From positions 49,079,615 to 49,143,614 of the forward strand of contig OY744544.1 of NCBI GenBank assembly GCA_963556195.1: DNA of 64,000 bases, written 5' to 3'. A program made the translations under genes and the position numbers. The stretch comes from Sepiola atlantica (lineage: Eukaryota; Mollusca; Cephalopoda; Sepiida; Sepiolidae). The notes under the pieces were generated by a model that was given only the letters and a program-made list of their open reading frames with translations, searched no databases and was not told the DNA's origin. Of this stretch, positions 31,641 through 45,800 are shown one piece after another (the first letter of the stretch is position 1; every line of letters starts with the position of its first letter).

Positions 31641-32429
31641 TCTTCATTAATGTTGTCTTAATAGTTTCTTCATTATTATTATTATTATTATCATCATCAT
31701 CTTAACGTAACATCATTGTTAGTGTTATTCCTATTGCTCATAATAACTGCACACAAATACACAATGAGGAATATAAAATTCGTAAACATCAGCAGAGTAT
31801 GAATAATAACAAAACAACAAAACACATTCTGTTTTAAATCTAATAGATATAAAGGTTGTGTCGAATCTCGCCATCATGGCGACTGTTTGCTGTCGTTTCA
31901 TATTGAACCAACCAATTACATTAGTTTTTCCGTTTTAGGTTCAGATAGTTTAACTTTTGGTGTCCAATGTTTGTTTTCGAGGTTTTATTGCCTTCCGTTG
32001 TCAACTACTGTCACCCCAATCAACAAAATTGCAAAAGAGACACAGGGGAAGAAGATTTCATAAAGAAAAAATGCTTTAGTAAAGAAGTGCGGACAAATAC
32101 AAAAGAAACGATAAAGATGGGTAAAAAAAGGATTTGAATAAAAGTGAAAAGCGAAAGGAGAAAAAGAAGAAGAAAAATAATTCAATAAAGACGTAGAGAA
32201 ATTTGATGAAAAGAAGAGAAAATGAAGAAAGAATTAAAGCAGAATAAATAATAATAACACATTTTATTAATAATTTTTTTTGCTTAAATAAGCAAAAAAA
32301 AAAAAAAATTAATAAAACAAGACGACCCCAGAATGAAGTGAACAAATGAACAGTCCTTCAATATAATTATATATAGATAATTAACAGACACCCTACGAGC
32401 ACTCTGCGATAAAAATTGACCAAAGAGAA

Positions 32430-32461
<32 letters not shown>

Positions 32462-33854
32462 GGAGAGAAAGAGAGAGAGAGAGATTGGATAAAAGTGAAA
32501 GAGATAAATACAAGTACAAAAATGGAATCCAACAAAACATAACGAGAAGAAATAAGACAAAATTTGTTCTGCGAACAAAATTCTAATTACTTTATGATGA
32601 GAATTAATCTGATTTCTAGTCATTTAATTTGTTTTTATTTGCTATGTAAACTTAGATTATGCTTGTCAGCATGAAATGAGAGCGTCAAGAGTGAGATTAG
32701 GTTGTGTTACATGTCCCGTCGTTGTGATCGATCGTCTGTTGTTGAAAAACTCTTGAAACTGAAACGTGAAGAAATGGTGAGCACTTTCTCACATGGAATT
32801 AAAGTTGTCTTTTTGATAAACAAAACAGACTCAACTGTTGTTAATTCAAATTAATAGAGCAAACTCTGAAATGATTTTCAAATTAAGAGCTCGTTTTTTT
32901 ATTCGGGTTTATATATGATTGTCGACATCGCGGTGAACGGGGAAGAGAGAAAACATCAGTTTGTTTTAATTACTTGTTTATAAGATCGAATTTTTACGTC
33001 TACTTCGACTCGCTCCCAGTCACCTTCTTTACTTGGAAGTATTCTCTAACTTTTTCAATGACGTCACTCATCACGCGATTCTCTTTTCCATCACAATTTT
33101 TGGTCACCTCTGACTTCTTAACCTTGGATGCTTCTAAGGACATTCAAACGGAAAATATTTATTATTTCAGACAGAAGTGAAATAGCCAATCTTCAGTTGG
33201 AGGATATCTGCGTTTAAACTGGCAAAATCGGAATGTATGCAGAAAACGAGAGAAATTGCAACAAATAAGAATTCTTATTTAAGATTGTCGTCTTTTAATG
33301 ATATTTTGTATTGAATGTTCTTTGTTGAAGGTGCGAATTGAATGCTGAAAATATATGAAAATATGATTAATCATTATTAAGATAAAGACGAGAGTAGCCG
33401 TCCTGTTAGAATAAGATAACATTATTGTCTCAGGATCAATTTTCCCAACCATTTTCGCTGCCTATCTAAGCGTATCAACTACTCAATCTCGCTTTAACCC
33501 AGTCATTCTGCATACAAAGACATTTAATTTGAGACATTTGGGAAGTGTTGAGTCACATTCTAGTTGCCATTACTGTAAGATCTACTCTGATCGAGAGTGG
33601 TGGCTGATGTCAGGATACCATGTATAAGTTGAACAAAATCTATGACTGCAGATATATTTACGAAATATACGCATACACAACAAATTTATCTACAAATCAC
33701 TCGTATAAAAACATACATTTAATGCATGAATCAATATTTGAAGATGAACTAAAAACAGACAAACGTTTACGAAATTTATTGGGTTATTAAATAAGCCGAA
33801 ACGGTTGACATGCTGTAAATGATAATAACATTTCAATCTTTCTCATTTATTTAC
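31641..33854. other. Unassigned, with A- and GA-rich tracts
   Basis: Short (ATT)n near 31674-31690, A-rich DNA at 32100-32320, and a GA tract at about 32418-32483. Minus-strand Phe/Leu/Ser-rich frames are shadows of these. The 68-residue plus frame at 32974-33180 has no recognisable domain. No gene is supported. Confidence 0.55.
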
Positions 33855-36800
33855 TATTTATTTTCTTTAACACTATCAAGACCAAAAGTCACTCGAGGAT
33901 AAGGGTTAATGAGATGAATGGATTGTCAGTTGAATAGTGATGACTACTAATCAAACTTAATGATTTAGGAGGACAATTTATTTTCTTTAACACTATCAAG
34001 ACCAAAAGTCACTCGAGGATAAGGGTTAATGAGATGAATGGATTGTCAGTTGAATAGTGATGACTACTAATCAAACTTAATGATTTAGGAGGACAATTTA
34101 TTTACTTTAACACTATCAAGACCAAAAGTCACTCGAGGATAAGGGTTAATGAGATGAATGGATTGTCAGTTGAATAGTGATGACTACTAATCAAACTTAA
34201 TGATTTAGGAGGACAATTTATTTACTTTAACACTATCAAGACCAAAAGTCACTCGAGGATAAGGGTTAATGAGATGAATGGATTGTCAGTTGAATAGTGA
34301 TGACTACTAATCAAACTTAATGATTTAGGAGGACAATTTATTTTCTTTAACACTATCAAGACCAAAAGTCACTCGAGGATAAGGGTTAATGAGATGAATG
34401 GATTGTCATTTGAATAGTGATGACTACTAATCAAACTTAATGATTTAGGAGGACAATTTATTTTCTTTAACACTATCAAGACCAAAAGTCACTCGAGGAT
34501 AAGGGTTAATGAGATGAATGGATTGTCAGTTGAATAGTGATGACTACTAATCAAACTTAATGATTTAGGAGGACAATTTATTTTCTTTAACACTATCAAG
34601 ACCAAAAGTCACTGGAGGATAAGGGTTAATGAGATGAATAGATTGTCAGTTTAATAGTGATGATTACTAATCAAACTTAATGATTTAGGAGGACAATTTA
34701 TTTACTTTAACACTATCAAGACCAAAAGTCACTGGAGGATAAGGGTTAATGAGATGAATGGATTGTCAGTTGAATAGTGATGACTACTAATCAAACTTAA
34801 TGATTTAGGAGGACAATTTATTTTCTTTAACACTATCAAGAGCAAAAGTCACTAGAGGATAAGGTTTAATGAGATGAATGGATTGTCAGTTGAATAGTGA
34901 TGACTACTAATCAAACTTAATGATTTAGGAGGACAATTTATTGACTTAAACACTATCAAGACAAAAAGTCACTGGAGGATAAGGTTTAATGAGATGAATG
35001 GATTGTCAGTTGAATAGTAATGACTACTAATCAAACTTAATGATTTAGGAGGACAATTTATTTACTTTAACACTATCAAGACCAAAAGTCACTCGAGGAT
35101 AAGGGTTAATGAGATGAATAGATTGTCAGTTGAATAGTGATGACTACTAATCAAACTTAATGATTTAGGAGGACAATTTATTTACTTTAACACTATCAAG
35201 ACCAAAAGTCACTCGAGGATAAGGGTTAATGAGATGAATGGATTGTCAGTTGAATAGTGATGACTACTAATCAAACTTAATGATTTAGGAGGACAATTTA
35301 TTTACTTTAACACTATCAAGACCAAAAGTCACTCGAGGATAAGGGTTAATGAGATGAATGGATTGTCAGTTGAATAGTGATAACTACTAATCAAACTTAA
35401 TGATTTAGGAGGACAATTTATTTACTTTAACACTATCAAGACCAAAAGTCACTCAAGGATAAGGGTTAATGAGATGAATGGATTGTCAGTTGAATAGTGA
35501 TGATTACTAATCAAACTTAATGATTTAGGAGGACAATTTATTTTCTTTAACACTATCAAGACCAAAAGTCACTCGAGGATGAGGGTTAATGAGATGAATG
35601 GATTGTCAGTTGAATAGTGATGACTACTAATCAAACTTAATGATTTAGGAGGACAATTTATTTACTTTAACACTATCAAGGCCAAAAGTCACTCGAGGAT
35701 AAGGGTTAATGAGATGAATGGATTGTCATTTGAATAGTGATGACTACTAATCAAACTTAATGATTTAGGAGGACAATTTATTTTCTTTAACACTATCAAG
35801 ACCAAAAGTCACTCGAGGTAAGGGTTAATGAGATGAATGGATTGTCAGTTGAATAGTGATGACTACTAATCAAACTTAATGATTTAGGAGGACAATTTAT
35901 TTTCTTTAACACTATCAAGACCAAAAGTCACTCGAGGATAAGGGTTAATGAGATTAATGGATTGTCATTTGAATAGTGATGACTACTAATCAAACTTAAT
36001 GATTTAGGAGGACAATTTATTTTCTTTAACACTATCAAGACCAAAAGTCACTCGAGGATAAGGGTTAATGAGATGAATGGATTGTCAGTTGAATAGTGAT
36101 GACTACTAATCAAACTTAATGATTTAGGAGGACAATTTATATTCTTTAACACTATCAAGACCAAAAGTCACTCGAGGATAAGGGTTAATGAGATGAATGG
36201 ATTGTCATTTGAATAGTGATGACTACTAATCAAACTTAATGATTTAGGAGTGCAATTTATTTCCTTTAACACTATCAAGACCAAAAGTCACTCGAGGATA
36301 AGGGTTAATGAGATGAATGGATTGTCAGTTGAATAGTGATGACTACTAATCAAACTTAATGATTTAGGAGGACAATTTATTTACTTTAACACTATCAAGA
36401 GCAAAAGTCACTAGAGGATAAGGTTTAATGAGATGAATGGATTGTCAGTTGCATAGTGATGACTACTAATCAAACTTAATGATTTAGGAGGACAATTTAT
36501 TTACTTTAACACTATCAAGACCAAAAGTCACTCGAGGATAAGGTTTAATGAGATGAATAGATTGTCAGTTGAATAGTGATGATTACTAATCAAACTTAAT
36601 GATTTAGGAGGACAATTTATTTACTTTAACACTATCAAGACCAAAAGTCACTCGAGGATAAGGGTTAATGAGATGAATGGATTGTCAGTTGAATAGTGAT
36701 GACTACTAATCAAACTTAATGATTTAGGAGTGCAATTTATTTACTTTAACACTATCAAGACCAAAAGTCACTCGAGGATAAGGTTTAATGAGATGAATGG

Positions 36801-39800
36801 ATTGTCAGTTGAATAGTGATGACTACTAATCAAACTTAATGATTTACGAGGACAATTTATTTACTTTAACACTATCAAGACCAAAAGTCACTCGAGGATA
36901 AGGGTTAATGAGATGAATGGATTGTCAGTTGAATAGTGATGACTACTAATCAAACTTAATGATTTAGGAGGACAATTTATTTACTTTAACACTATCAAGA
37001 CCAAAAGTCACTCGAGGATAAGGGTTAATGAGATGAATGGATTGTCAGTTGAATAGTGATAACTACTAATCAAACTTAATGATTTAGGAGGACAATTTAT
37101 TTACTTTAACACTATCAAGACCAAAAGTCACTCGAGGATAAGGGTTAATGAGATGAATGGATTGTCAGTTGAATAGTGATGATTACTAATCAAACTTAAT
37201 GATTTAGGAGGACAATTTATTTACTTTAACACTATCAAGACCAAAAGTCACTCGAGGATAAGGGTTAATGAGATGAATGGATTGTCAGTTGAATAGTGAT
37301 GACTACTAATCAAACTTAATGATTTAGGAGGACAATTTATTTACTTTAACACTATTAAGACCAAAAGTCACTCGAGGATAAGGGTTAATGAGATGAATGG
37401 ATTGTCAGTTGAATAGTGATGACTACTAATCAAACTTAATGATTTAGGAGGACAATTTATTTACTTTAACACTATCAAGACCAAAAGTCACTCGAGGATA
37501 AGGGTTAATGAGATGAATGGATTGTCAGTTGAATAGTGATGACTACTAATCAAACTTAATGATTTAGGAGGACAATTTATTTACTTTAACACTATCAAGA
37601 CCAAAAGTCACTCGAGGATAAGGGTTAATGAGATGAATGGATTGTCAGTTGAATAGTGATGACTACTAATCAAACTTAATGATTTAGGAGTGCAATTTAT
37701 TGACTTTAACACTATCAAGACAAAAAGTCACTCGAGGATAAGGTTTAATGAGATGAATGGATTGTCAGTTGAATAGTAATGACTACTAATCAAACTTAAT
37801 GATTTAGGAGGACAATTTATTTACTTTAACACTATCAAGACCAAAAGTCACTCGAGGATAAGGGTTAATGAGATGAATAGATTGTCAGTTGAATAGTGAT
37901 GACTACTAATCAAACTTAATGATTTAGGAGGACAATTTATTTACTTTAACACTATCAAGACCAAAAGTCACTCGAGGATAAGGGTTAATGAGATGAATGG
38001 ATTGTCAGTTGAATAGTGATGACTACTAATCAAACTTAATGATTTAGGAGGACAATTTATTTACTTTAACACTATCAAGACCAAAAGTCACTCGAGGATA
38101 AGGGTTAATGAGATGAATGGATTGTCAGTTGAATAGTGATAACTACTAATCAAACTTAATGATTTAGGAGGACAATTTATTTACTTTAACACTATCAAGA
38201 CCAAAAGTCACTCAAGGATAAGGGTTAATGAGATGAATGGATTGTCAGTTGAATAGTGATGATTACTAATCAAACTTAATGATTTAGGAGGACAATTTAT
38301 TTACTTTAACACTATCAAGACCAAAAGTCACTCGAGGATGAGGGTTAATGAGATGAATGGATTGTCAGTTGAATAGTGATGACTACTAATCAAACTTAAT
38401 GATTTAGGAGGACAATTTATTTACTTTAACACTATCAAGGCCAAAAGTCACTCGAGGATAAGGGTTAATGAGATGAATGGATTGTCATTTGAATAGTGAT
38501 GACTACTAATCAAACTTAATGATTTAGGAGGACAATTTATTTTCTTTAACACTATCAAGACCAAAAGTCACTCGAGGTAAGGGTTAATGAGATGAATGGA
38601 TTGTCAGTTGAATAGTGATGACTACTAATCAAACTTAATGATTTAGGAGGACAATTTATTTTCTTTAACACTATCAAGACCAAAAGTCACTCGAGGATAA
38701 GGGTTAATGAGATGAATGGATTGTCATTTGAATAGTGATGACTACTAATCAAACTTAATGATTTAGGAGGACAATTTATTTTCTTTAACACTATCAAGAC
38801 CAAAAGTCACTCGAGGATAAGGGTTAATGAGATGAATGGATTGTCAGTTGAATAGTGATGACTACTAATCAAACTTAATGATTTAGGAGGACAATTTATA
38901 TTCTTTAACACTATCAAGACCAAAAGTCACTCGAGGATAAGGGTTAATGAGATGAATGGATTGTCATTTGAATAGTGATGACTACTAATCAAACTTAATG
39001 ATTTAGGAGTGCAATTTATTTCCTTTAACACTATCAAGACCAAAAGTCACTCGAGGATAAGGGTTAATGAGATGAATGGATTGTCAGTTGAATAGTGATG
39101 ACTACTAATCAAACTTAATGATTTAGGAGGACAATTTATTTACTTTAACACTATCAAGAGCAAAAGTCACTAGAGGATAAGGTTTAATGAGATGAATGGA
39201 TTGTCAGTTGCATAGTGATGACTACTAATCAAACTTAATGATTTAGGAGGACAATTTATTTACTTTAACACTATCAAGACCAAAAGTCACTCGAGGATAA
39301 GGTTTAATGAGATGAATAGATTGTCAGTTGAATAGTGATGATTACTAATCAAACTTAATGATTTAGGAGGACAATTTATTTACTTTAACACTATCAAGAC
39401 CAAAAGTCACTCGAGGATAAGGGTTAATGAGATGAATGGATTGTCAGTTGAATAGTGATGACTACTAATCAAACTTAATGATTTAGGAGGACAATTTATT
39501 TACTTTAACACTATCAAGACAAAAAGTCACTCGAGGATAAGGTTTAATGAGATGAATGGATTGTCAGTTGAATAGTGATGACTACTAATCAAACTTAATG
39601 ATTTACGAGGACAATTTATTTACTTTAACACTATCAAGACCAAAAGTCACTCGAGGATAAGGGTTAATGAGATGAATGGATTGTCAGTTGAATAGTGATG
39701 ACTACTAATCAAACTTAATGATTTAGGAGGACAATTTATTTACTTTAACACTATCAAGACCAAAAGTCACTCGAGGATAAGGGTTAATGAGATGAATGGA

Positions 39801-42800
39801 TTGTCAGTTGAATAGTGATAACTACTAATCAAACTTAATGATTTAGGAGGACAATTTATTTACTTTAACACTATCAAGACCAAAAGTCACTCGAGGATAA
39901 GGGTTAATGAGATGAATGGATTGTCAGTTGAATAGTGATGATTACTAATCAAACTTAATGATTTAGGAGGACAATTTATTTACTTTAACACTATCAAGAC
40001 CAAAAGTCACTCGAGGATAAGGGTTAATGAGATGAATGGATTGTCAGTTGAATAGTGATGACTACTAATCAAACTTAATGATTTAGGAGGACAATTTATT
40101 TACTTTAACACTATTAAGACCAAAAGTCACTCGAGGATAAGGGTTAATGAGATGAATGGATTGTCAGTTGAATAGTGATGACTACTAATCAAACTTAATG
40201 ATTTAGGAGGACAATTTATTTACTTTAACACTATCAAGACCAAAAGTCACTCGAGGATAAGGGTTAATGAGATGAATGGATTGTCAGTTGAATAGTGATG
40301 ACTACTAATCAAACTTAATGATTTAGGAGGACAATTTATTTACTTTAACACTATCAAGACCAAAAGTCACTCGAGGATAAGGGTTAATGAGATGAATGGA
40401 TTGTCAGTTGAATAGTGATGACTACTAATCAAACTTAATAATTTAGGAGGACAATTTATTTACTTTAACACTATCAAGACCAAAAGTCACTCGAGGATAA
40501 GGGTTAATGAGATGAATGGATTGTCAGTTGAATAGTGATGACTACTAATCAAACTTAATGATTTAGGAGGACAATTTATTTACTTTAACACTATCAAGAC
40601 CAAAAGTCACTCGAGGATAAGGGTTAATGAGATGAATGGATTGTCATTTGAATAGTGATGACTACTAATCAAACTTAATGATTTAGGAGGACAATTTATT
40701 TTCTTTAACACTATCAAGACCAAAAGTCACTCGAGGATAAGGGTTAATGAGATGAATGGATTGTCAGTTGAATAGTGATGACTACTAATCAAACTTAATG
40801 ATTTAGGAGGACAATTTATTTACTTTAACACTATCAAGACCAAAAGTCACTCGAGGATAAGGGTTAATGAGATGAATGGATTGTCAGTTGAATAGTGATG
40901 ACTACTAATCAAACTTAATGATTTAGGAGGACAATTTATTTACTTTAACACTATCAAGACCAAAAGTCACTCGAGGATAAGGGTTAATGAGATGAATGGA
41001 TTGTCAGTTGAATAGTGATGACTACTAATCAAACTTAATAATTTAGGAGGACAATTTCTTTACTTTAACACTATCAAGACCAAAAGTCACTCGAGGATAA
41101 GGGTTAATGAGATGAATGGATTGTCAGTTGAATAGTGATGACTACTAATCAAACTTAATGATTTAGGAGGACAATTTATTTTCTTTAACACTATCAAGAC
41201 CAAAAGTCACTCGAGGATAAGGGTTAATGAGATGAATGGATTGTCAGTTGAATAGTGATGATTACTAATCAAACTTAATGATTTAGGAGGACAATTTATT
41301 TACTTTAACACTATCAAGACCAAAAGTCACTCGAGGATGAGGGTTAATGAGATGAATGGATTGTCAGTTGAATAGTGATGACTACTAATCAAACTTAATG
41401 ATTTAGGAGGACAATTTATTTACTTTAACACTATCAAGGCCAAAAGTCACTCGAGGATAAGGGTTAATGAGATGAATGGATTGTCATTTGAATAGTGATG
41501 ACTACTAATCAAACTTAATGATTTAGGAGGACAATTTATTTTCTTTAACACTATCAAGACCAAAAGTCACTCGAGGTAAGGGTTAATGAGATGAATGGAT
41601 TGTCAGTTGAATAGTGATGACTACTAATCAAACTTAATGATTTAGGAGGACAATTTATTTTCTTTAACACTATCAAGACCAAAAGTCACTCGAGGATAAG
41701 GGTTAATGAGATGAATGGATTGTCATTTGAATAGTGATGACTACTAATCAAACTTAATGATTTAGGAGGACAATTTATTTTCTTTAACACTATCAAGACC
41801 AAAAGTCACTCGAGGATAAGGGTTAATGAGATGAATGGATTGTCAGTTGAATAGTGATGACTACTAATCAAACTTAATGATTTAGGAGGACAATTTATAT
41901 TCTTTAACACTATCAAGACCAAAAGTCACTCGAGGATAAGGGTTAATGAGATGAATGGATTGTCATTTGAATAGTGATGACTACTAATCAAACTTAATGA
42001 TTTAGGAGTGCAATTTATTTCCTTTAACACTATCAAGACCAAAAGTCACTCGAGGATAAGGGTTAATGAGATGAATGGATTGTCAGTTGAATAGTGATGA
42101 CTACTAATCAAACTTAATGATTTAGGAGGACAATTTATTTACTTTAACACTATCAAGAGCAAAAGTCACTAGAGGATAAGGTTTAATGAGATGAATGGAT
42201 TGTCAGTTGCATAGTGATGACTACTAATCAAACTTAATGATTTAGGAGGACAATTTATTTACTTTAACACTATCAAGACCAAAAGTCACTCGAGGATAAG
42301 GTTTAATGAGATGAATAGATTGTCAGTTGAATAGTGATGATTACTAATCAAACTTAATGATTTAGGAGGACAATTTATTTACTTTAACACTATCAAGACC
42401 AAAAGTCACTCGAGGATAAGGGTTAATGAGATGAATGGATTGTCAGTTGAATAGTGATGACTACTAATCAAACTTAATGATTTAGGAGGACAATTTATTT
42501 ACTTTAACACTATCAAGACCAAAAGTCACTCGAGGATAAGGTTTAATGAGATGAATGGATTGTCAGTTGAATAGTGATGACTACTAATCAAACTTAATGA
42601 TTTACGAGGACAATTTATTTACTTTAACACTATCAAGACCAAAAGTCACTCGAGGATAAGGGTTAATGAGATGAATGGATTGTCAGTTGAATAGTGATGA
42701 CTACTAATCAAACTTAATGATTTAGGAGTGCAATTTATTTACTTTAACACTATCAAGACCAAAAGTCACTCGAGGATAAGGGTTAATGAGATGAATGGAT

Positions 42801-45800
42801 TGTCAGTTGAATAGTGATAACTACTAATCAAACTTAATGATTTAGGAGGACAATTTATTTACTTTAACACTATCAAGACCAAAAGTCACTCGAGGATAAG
42901 GGTTAATGAGATGAATGGATTGTCAGTTGAATAGTGATGATTACTAATCAAACTTAATGATTTAGGAGGACAATTTATTTACTTTAACACTATCAAGACC
43001 AAAAGTCACTCGAGGATAAGGGTTAATGAGATGAATGGATTGTCAGTTGAATAGTGATGACTACTAATCAAACTTAATGATTTAGGAGGACAATTTATTT
43101 ACTTTAACACTATTAAGACCAAAAGTCACTCGAGGATAAGGGTTAATGAGATGAATGGATTGTCAGTTGAATAGTGATGACTACTAATCAAACTTAATGA
43201 TTTAGGAGGACAATTTATTTACTTTAACACTATCAAGACCAAAAGTCACTCGAGGATAAGGGTTAATGAGATGAATGGATTGTCAGTTGAATAGTGATGA
43301 CTACTAATCAAACTTAATGATTTAGGAGGACAATTTATTTACTTTAACACTATCAAGACCAAAAGTCACTCGAGGATAAGGGTTAATGAGATGAATGGAT
43401 TGTCAGTTGAATAGTGATGACTACTAATCAAACTTAATAATTTAGGAGGACAATTTATTTACTTTAACACTATCAAGACCAAAAGTCACTCGAGGATAAG
43501 GGTTAATGAGATGAATGGATTGTCAGTTGAATAGTGATGACTACTAATCAAACTTAATGATTTAGGAGGACAATTTATTTACTTTAACACTATCAAGACC
43601 AAAAGTCACTCGAGGATAAGGGTTAATGAGATGAATGGATTGTCATTTGAATAGTGATGACTACTAATCAAACTTAATGATTTAGGAGGACAATTTATTT
43701 TCTTTAACACTATCAAGACCAAAAGTCACTCGAGGATAAGGGTTAATGAGATGAATGGATTGTCAGTTGAATAGTGATGACTACTAATCAAACTTAATGA
43801 TTTAGGAGGACAATTTATTTACTTTAACACTATCAAGACCAAAAGTCACTCGAGGATAAGGGTTAATGAGATGAATGGATTGTCAGTTGAATAGTGATGA
43901 CTACTAATCAAACTTAATGATTTAGGAGGACAATTTATTTACTTTAACACTATCAAGACCAAAAGTCACTCGAGGATAAGGGTTAATGAGATGAATGGAT
44001 TGTCAGTTGAATAGTGATGACTACTAATCAAACTTAATAATTTAGGAGGACAATTTCTTTACTTTAACACTATCAAGACCAAAAGTCACTCGAGGATAAG
44101 GGTTAATGAGATGAATGGATTGTCAGTTGAATAGTGATGACTACTAATCAAACTTAATGATTTAGGAGGACAATTTATTTTCTTTAACACTATCAAGACC
44201 AAAAGTCACTCGAGGATAAGGGTTAATGAGATGAATGGATTGTCAGTTGAATAGTGATGACTACTAATCAAACTTAATGATTTAGGAGGACAATTTATTT
44301 TCTTTAACACTATCAAGACCAAAAGTAACTCGAGGATAAGGGTTAATGAGATGAATGGATTGTCAGTTGAATAGTGATGACTACTAATCAAACTTAATGA
44401 TTTAGGAGGACAATTTATTTTCTTTAACACTATCAAGACCAAAAGTCACTCGAGGATAAGGGTTAATGAGATGAATGGATTGTCAGTTGAATAGTGATGA
44501 CTACTATTCAAACTTAATGATTTAGGAGGACAATTTATTTACTTTAACACTATCAAGACCAAAAGTCACTGGAGGATAAGGGTTAATGAGATGAATAGAT
44601 TGTCAGTTGAATAGTGATGATTACTAATCAAACTTAATGATTTAGGAGGACAATTTATTTACTTTAACACTATCAAGAGCAAAAGTCACTAGAGGATAAG
44701 GTTTAATGAGATGAATGGATTGTCAGTTGAATAGTGATTACTACTAATCAAACTTAATGATTTAGGAGGACAATTTATTTACTTTAACACTATCAAGACC
44801 AAAAGTCACTCGAGGATAAGGATTAATGAGATGAATAAATTGTCAGTTGAATAGTGATGACTACTAATCAAACTTAATAATTTAGGAGGACAATTTATTT
44901 TCTTTAACACTATCAAGACCAAAAGTCACTCGAGGATAAGGGTTAATGAGATGAATAGATTGTCAGTTGAATAGTGATGACTACTAATCAAACTTAATGA
45001 TTTAGGAGTGCAATTTATTTACTTTAACACTATCAAGACCAAAAGTCACTAGAGGATAAGGGTTAATGAGATGAATGGATTGTCAGTTGCATAGTGATGA
45101 CTACTAATCAAACTTAATGATTTAGGAGGACAATTTATTTACTTTAACACTATCAAGACCAAAAGTCACTCGAGGATAAGGGTTAATGAGATGAATGGAT
45201 TGTCAGTTGCATAGTGATGACTACTAATCAAACTTAATGATTTAGGAGGACAATTTATTTACTTTAACACTATCAAGACCAAAAGTCACTCGAGGATAAG
45301 GGTTAATGAGATGAATGGATTGTCAGTTGAATAGTGATGACTACTAATCAAACTTAATGATTTAGGAGAACAATTTATTTACTTTAACACTATCAAAACC
45401 AAACGTCACTCGAGGATAAGGGTTAATGAGATGAATGGATTGTCAGTTGAATAGTGATGACTACTAATCAAACTTAATGATTTAGGAGTGCAATTTATTT
45501 ACTTTAACACTATCAAGACCAAAAGTCACTCGAGGATAAGGGTTAATGAGATGAATGGATTGTCAGTTGCATAGTGATGACTACTAATCAAACTTAATGA
45601 TTTAGGAGGACAATTTATTTACTTTTACACTATCAAGACCAAAAGTCACTCGAGGATAAGGGTTAATGAGATGAATGGATTGTCAGTTGAATAGTGATGA
45701 CTACTAATCAAACTAAATGATTTAGGAGGACAATTTATTTACTTTAAAACTATCAAGACCAAAAGTCACTAGAGGATAAGGGTTAATGAGATGAATGGAT

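Noticed and set aside
44206..44442. 78-residue minus-strand frame of two identical 40-residue units
   Set aside because: It arises because 120 is divisible by three and the TTTCTT variant removes a stop present in most monomers. No coding signal otherwise.
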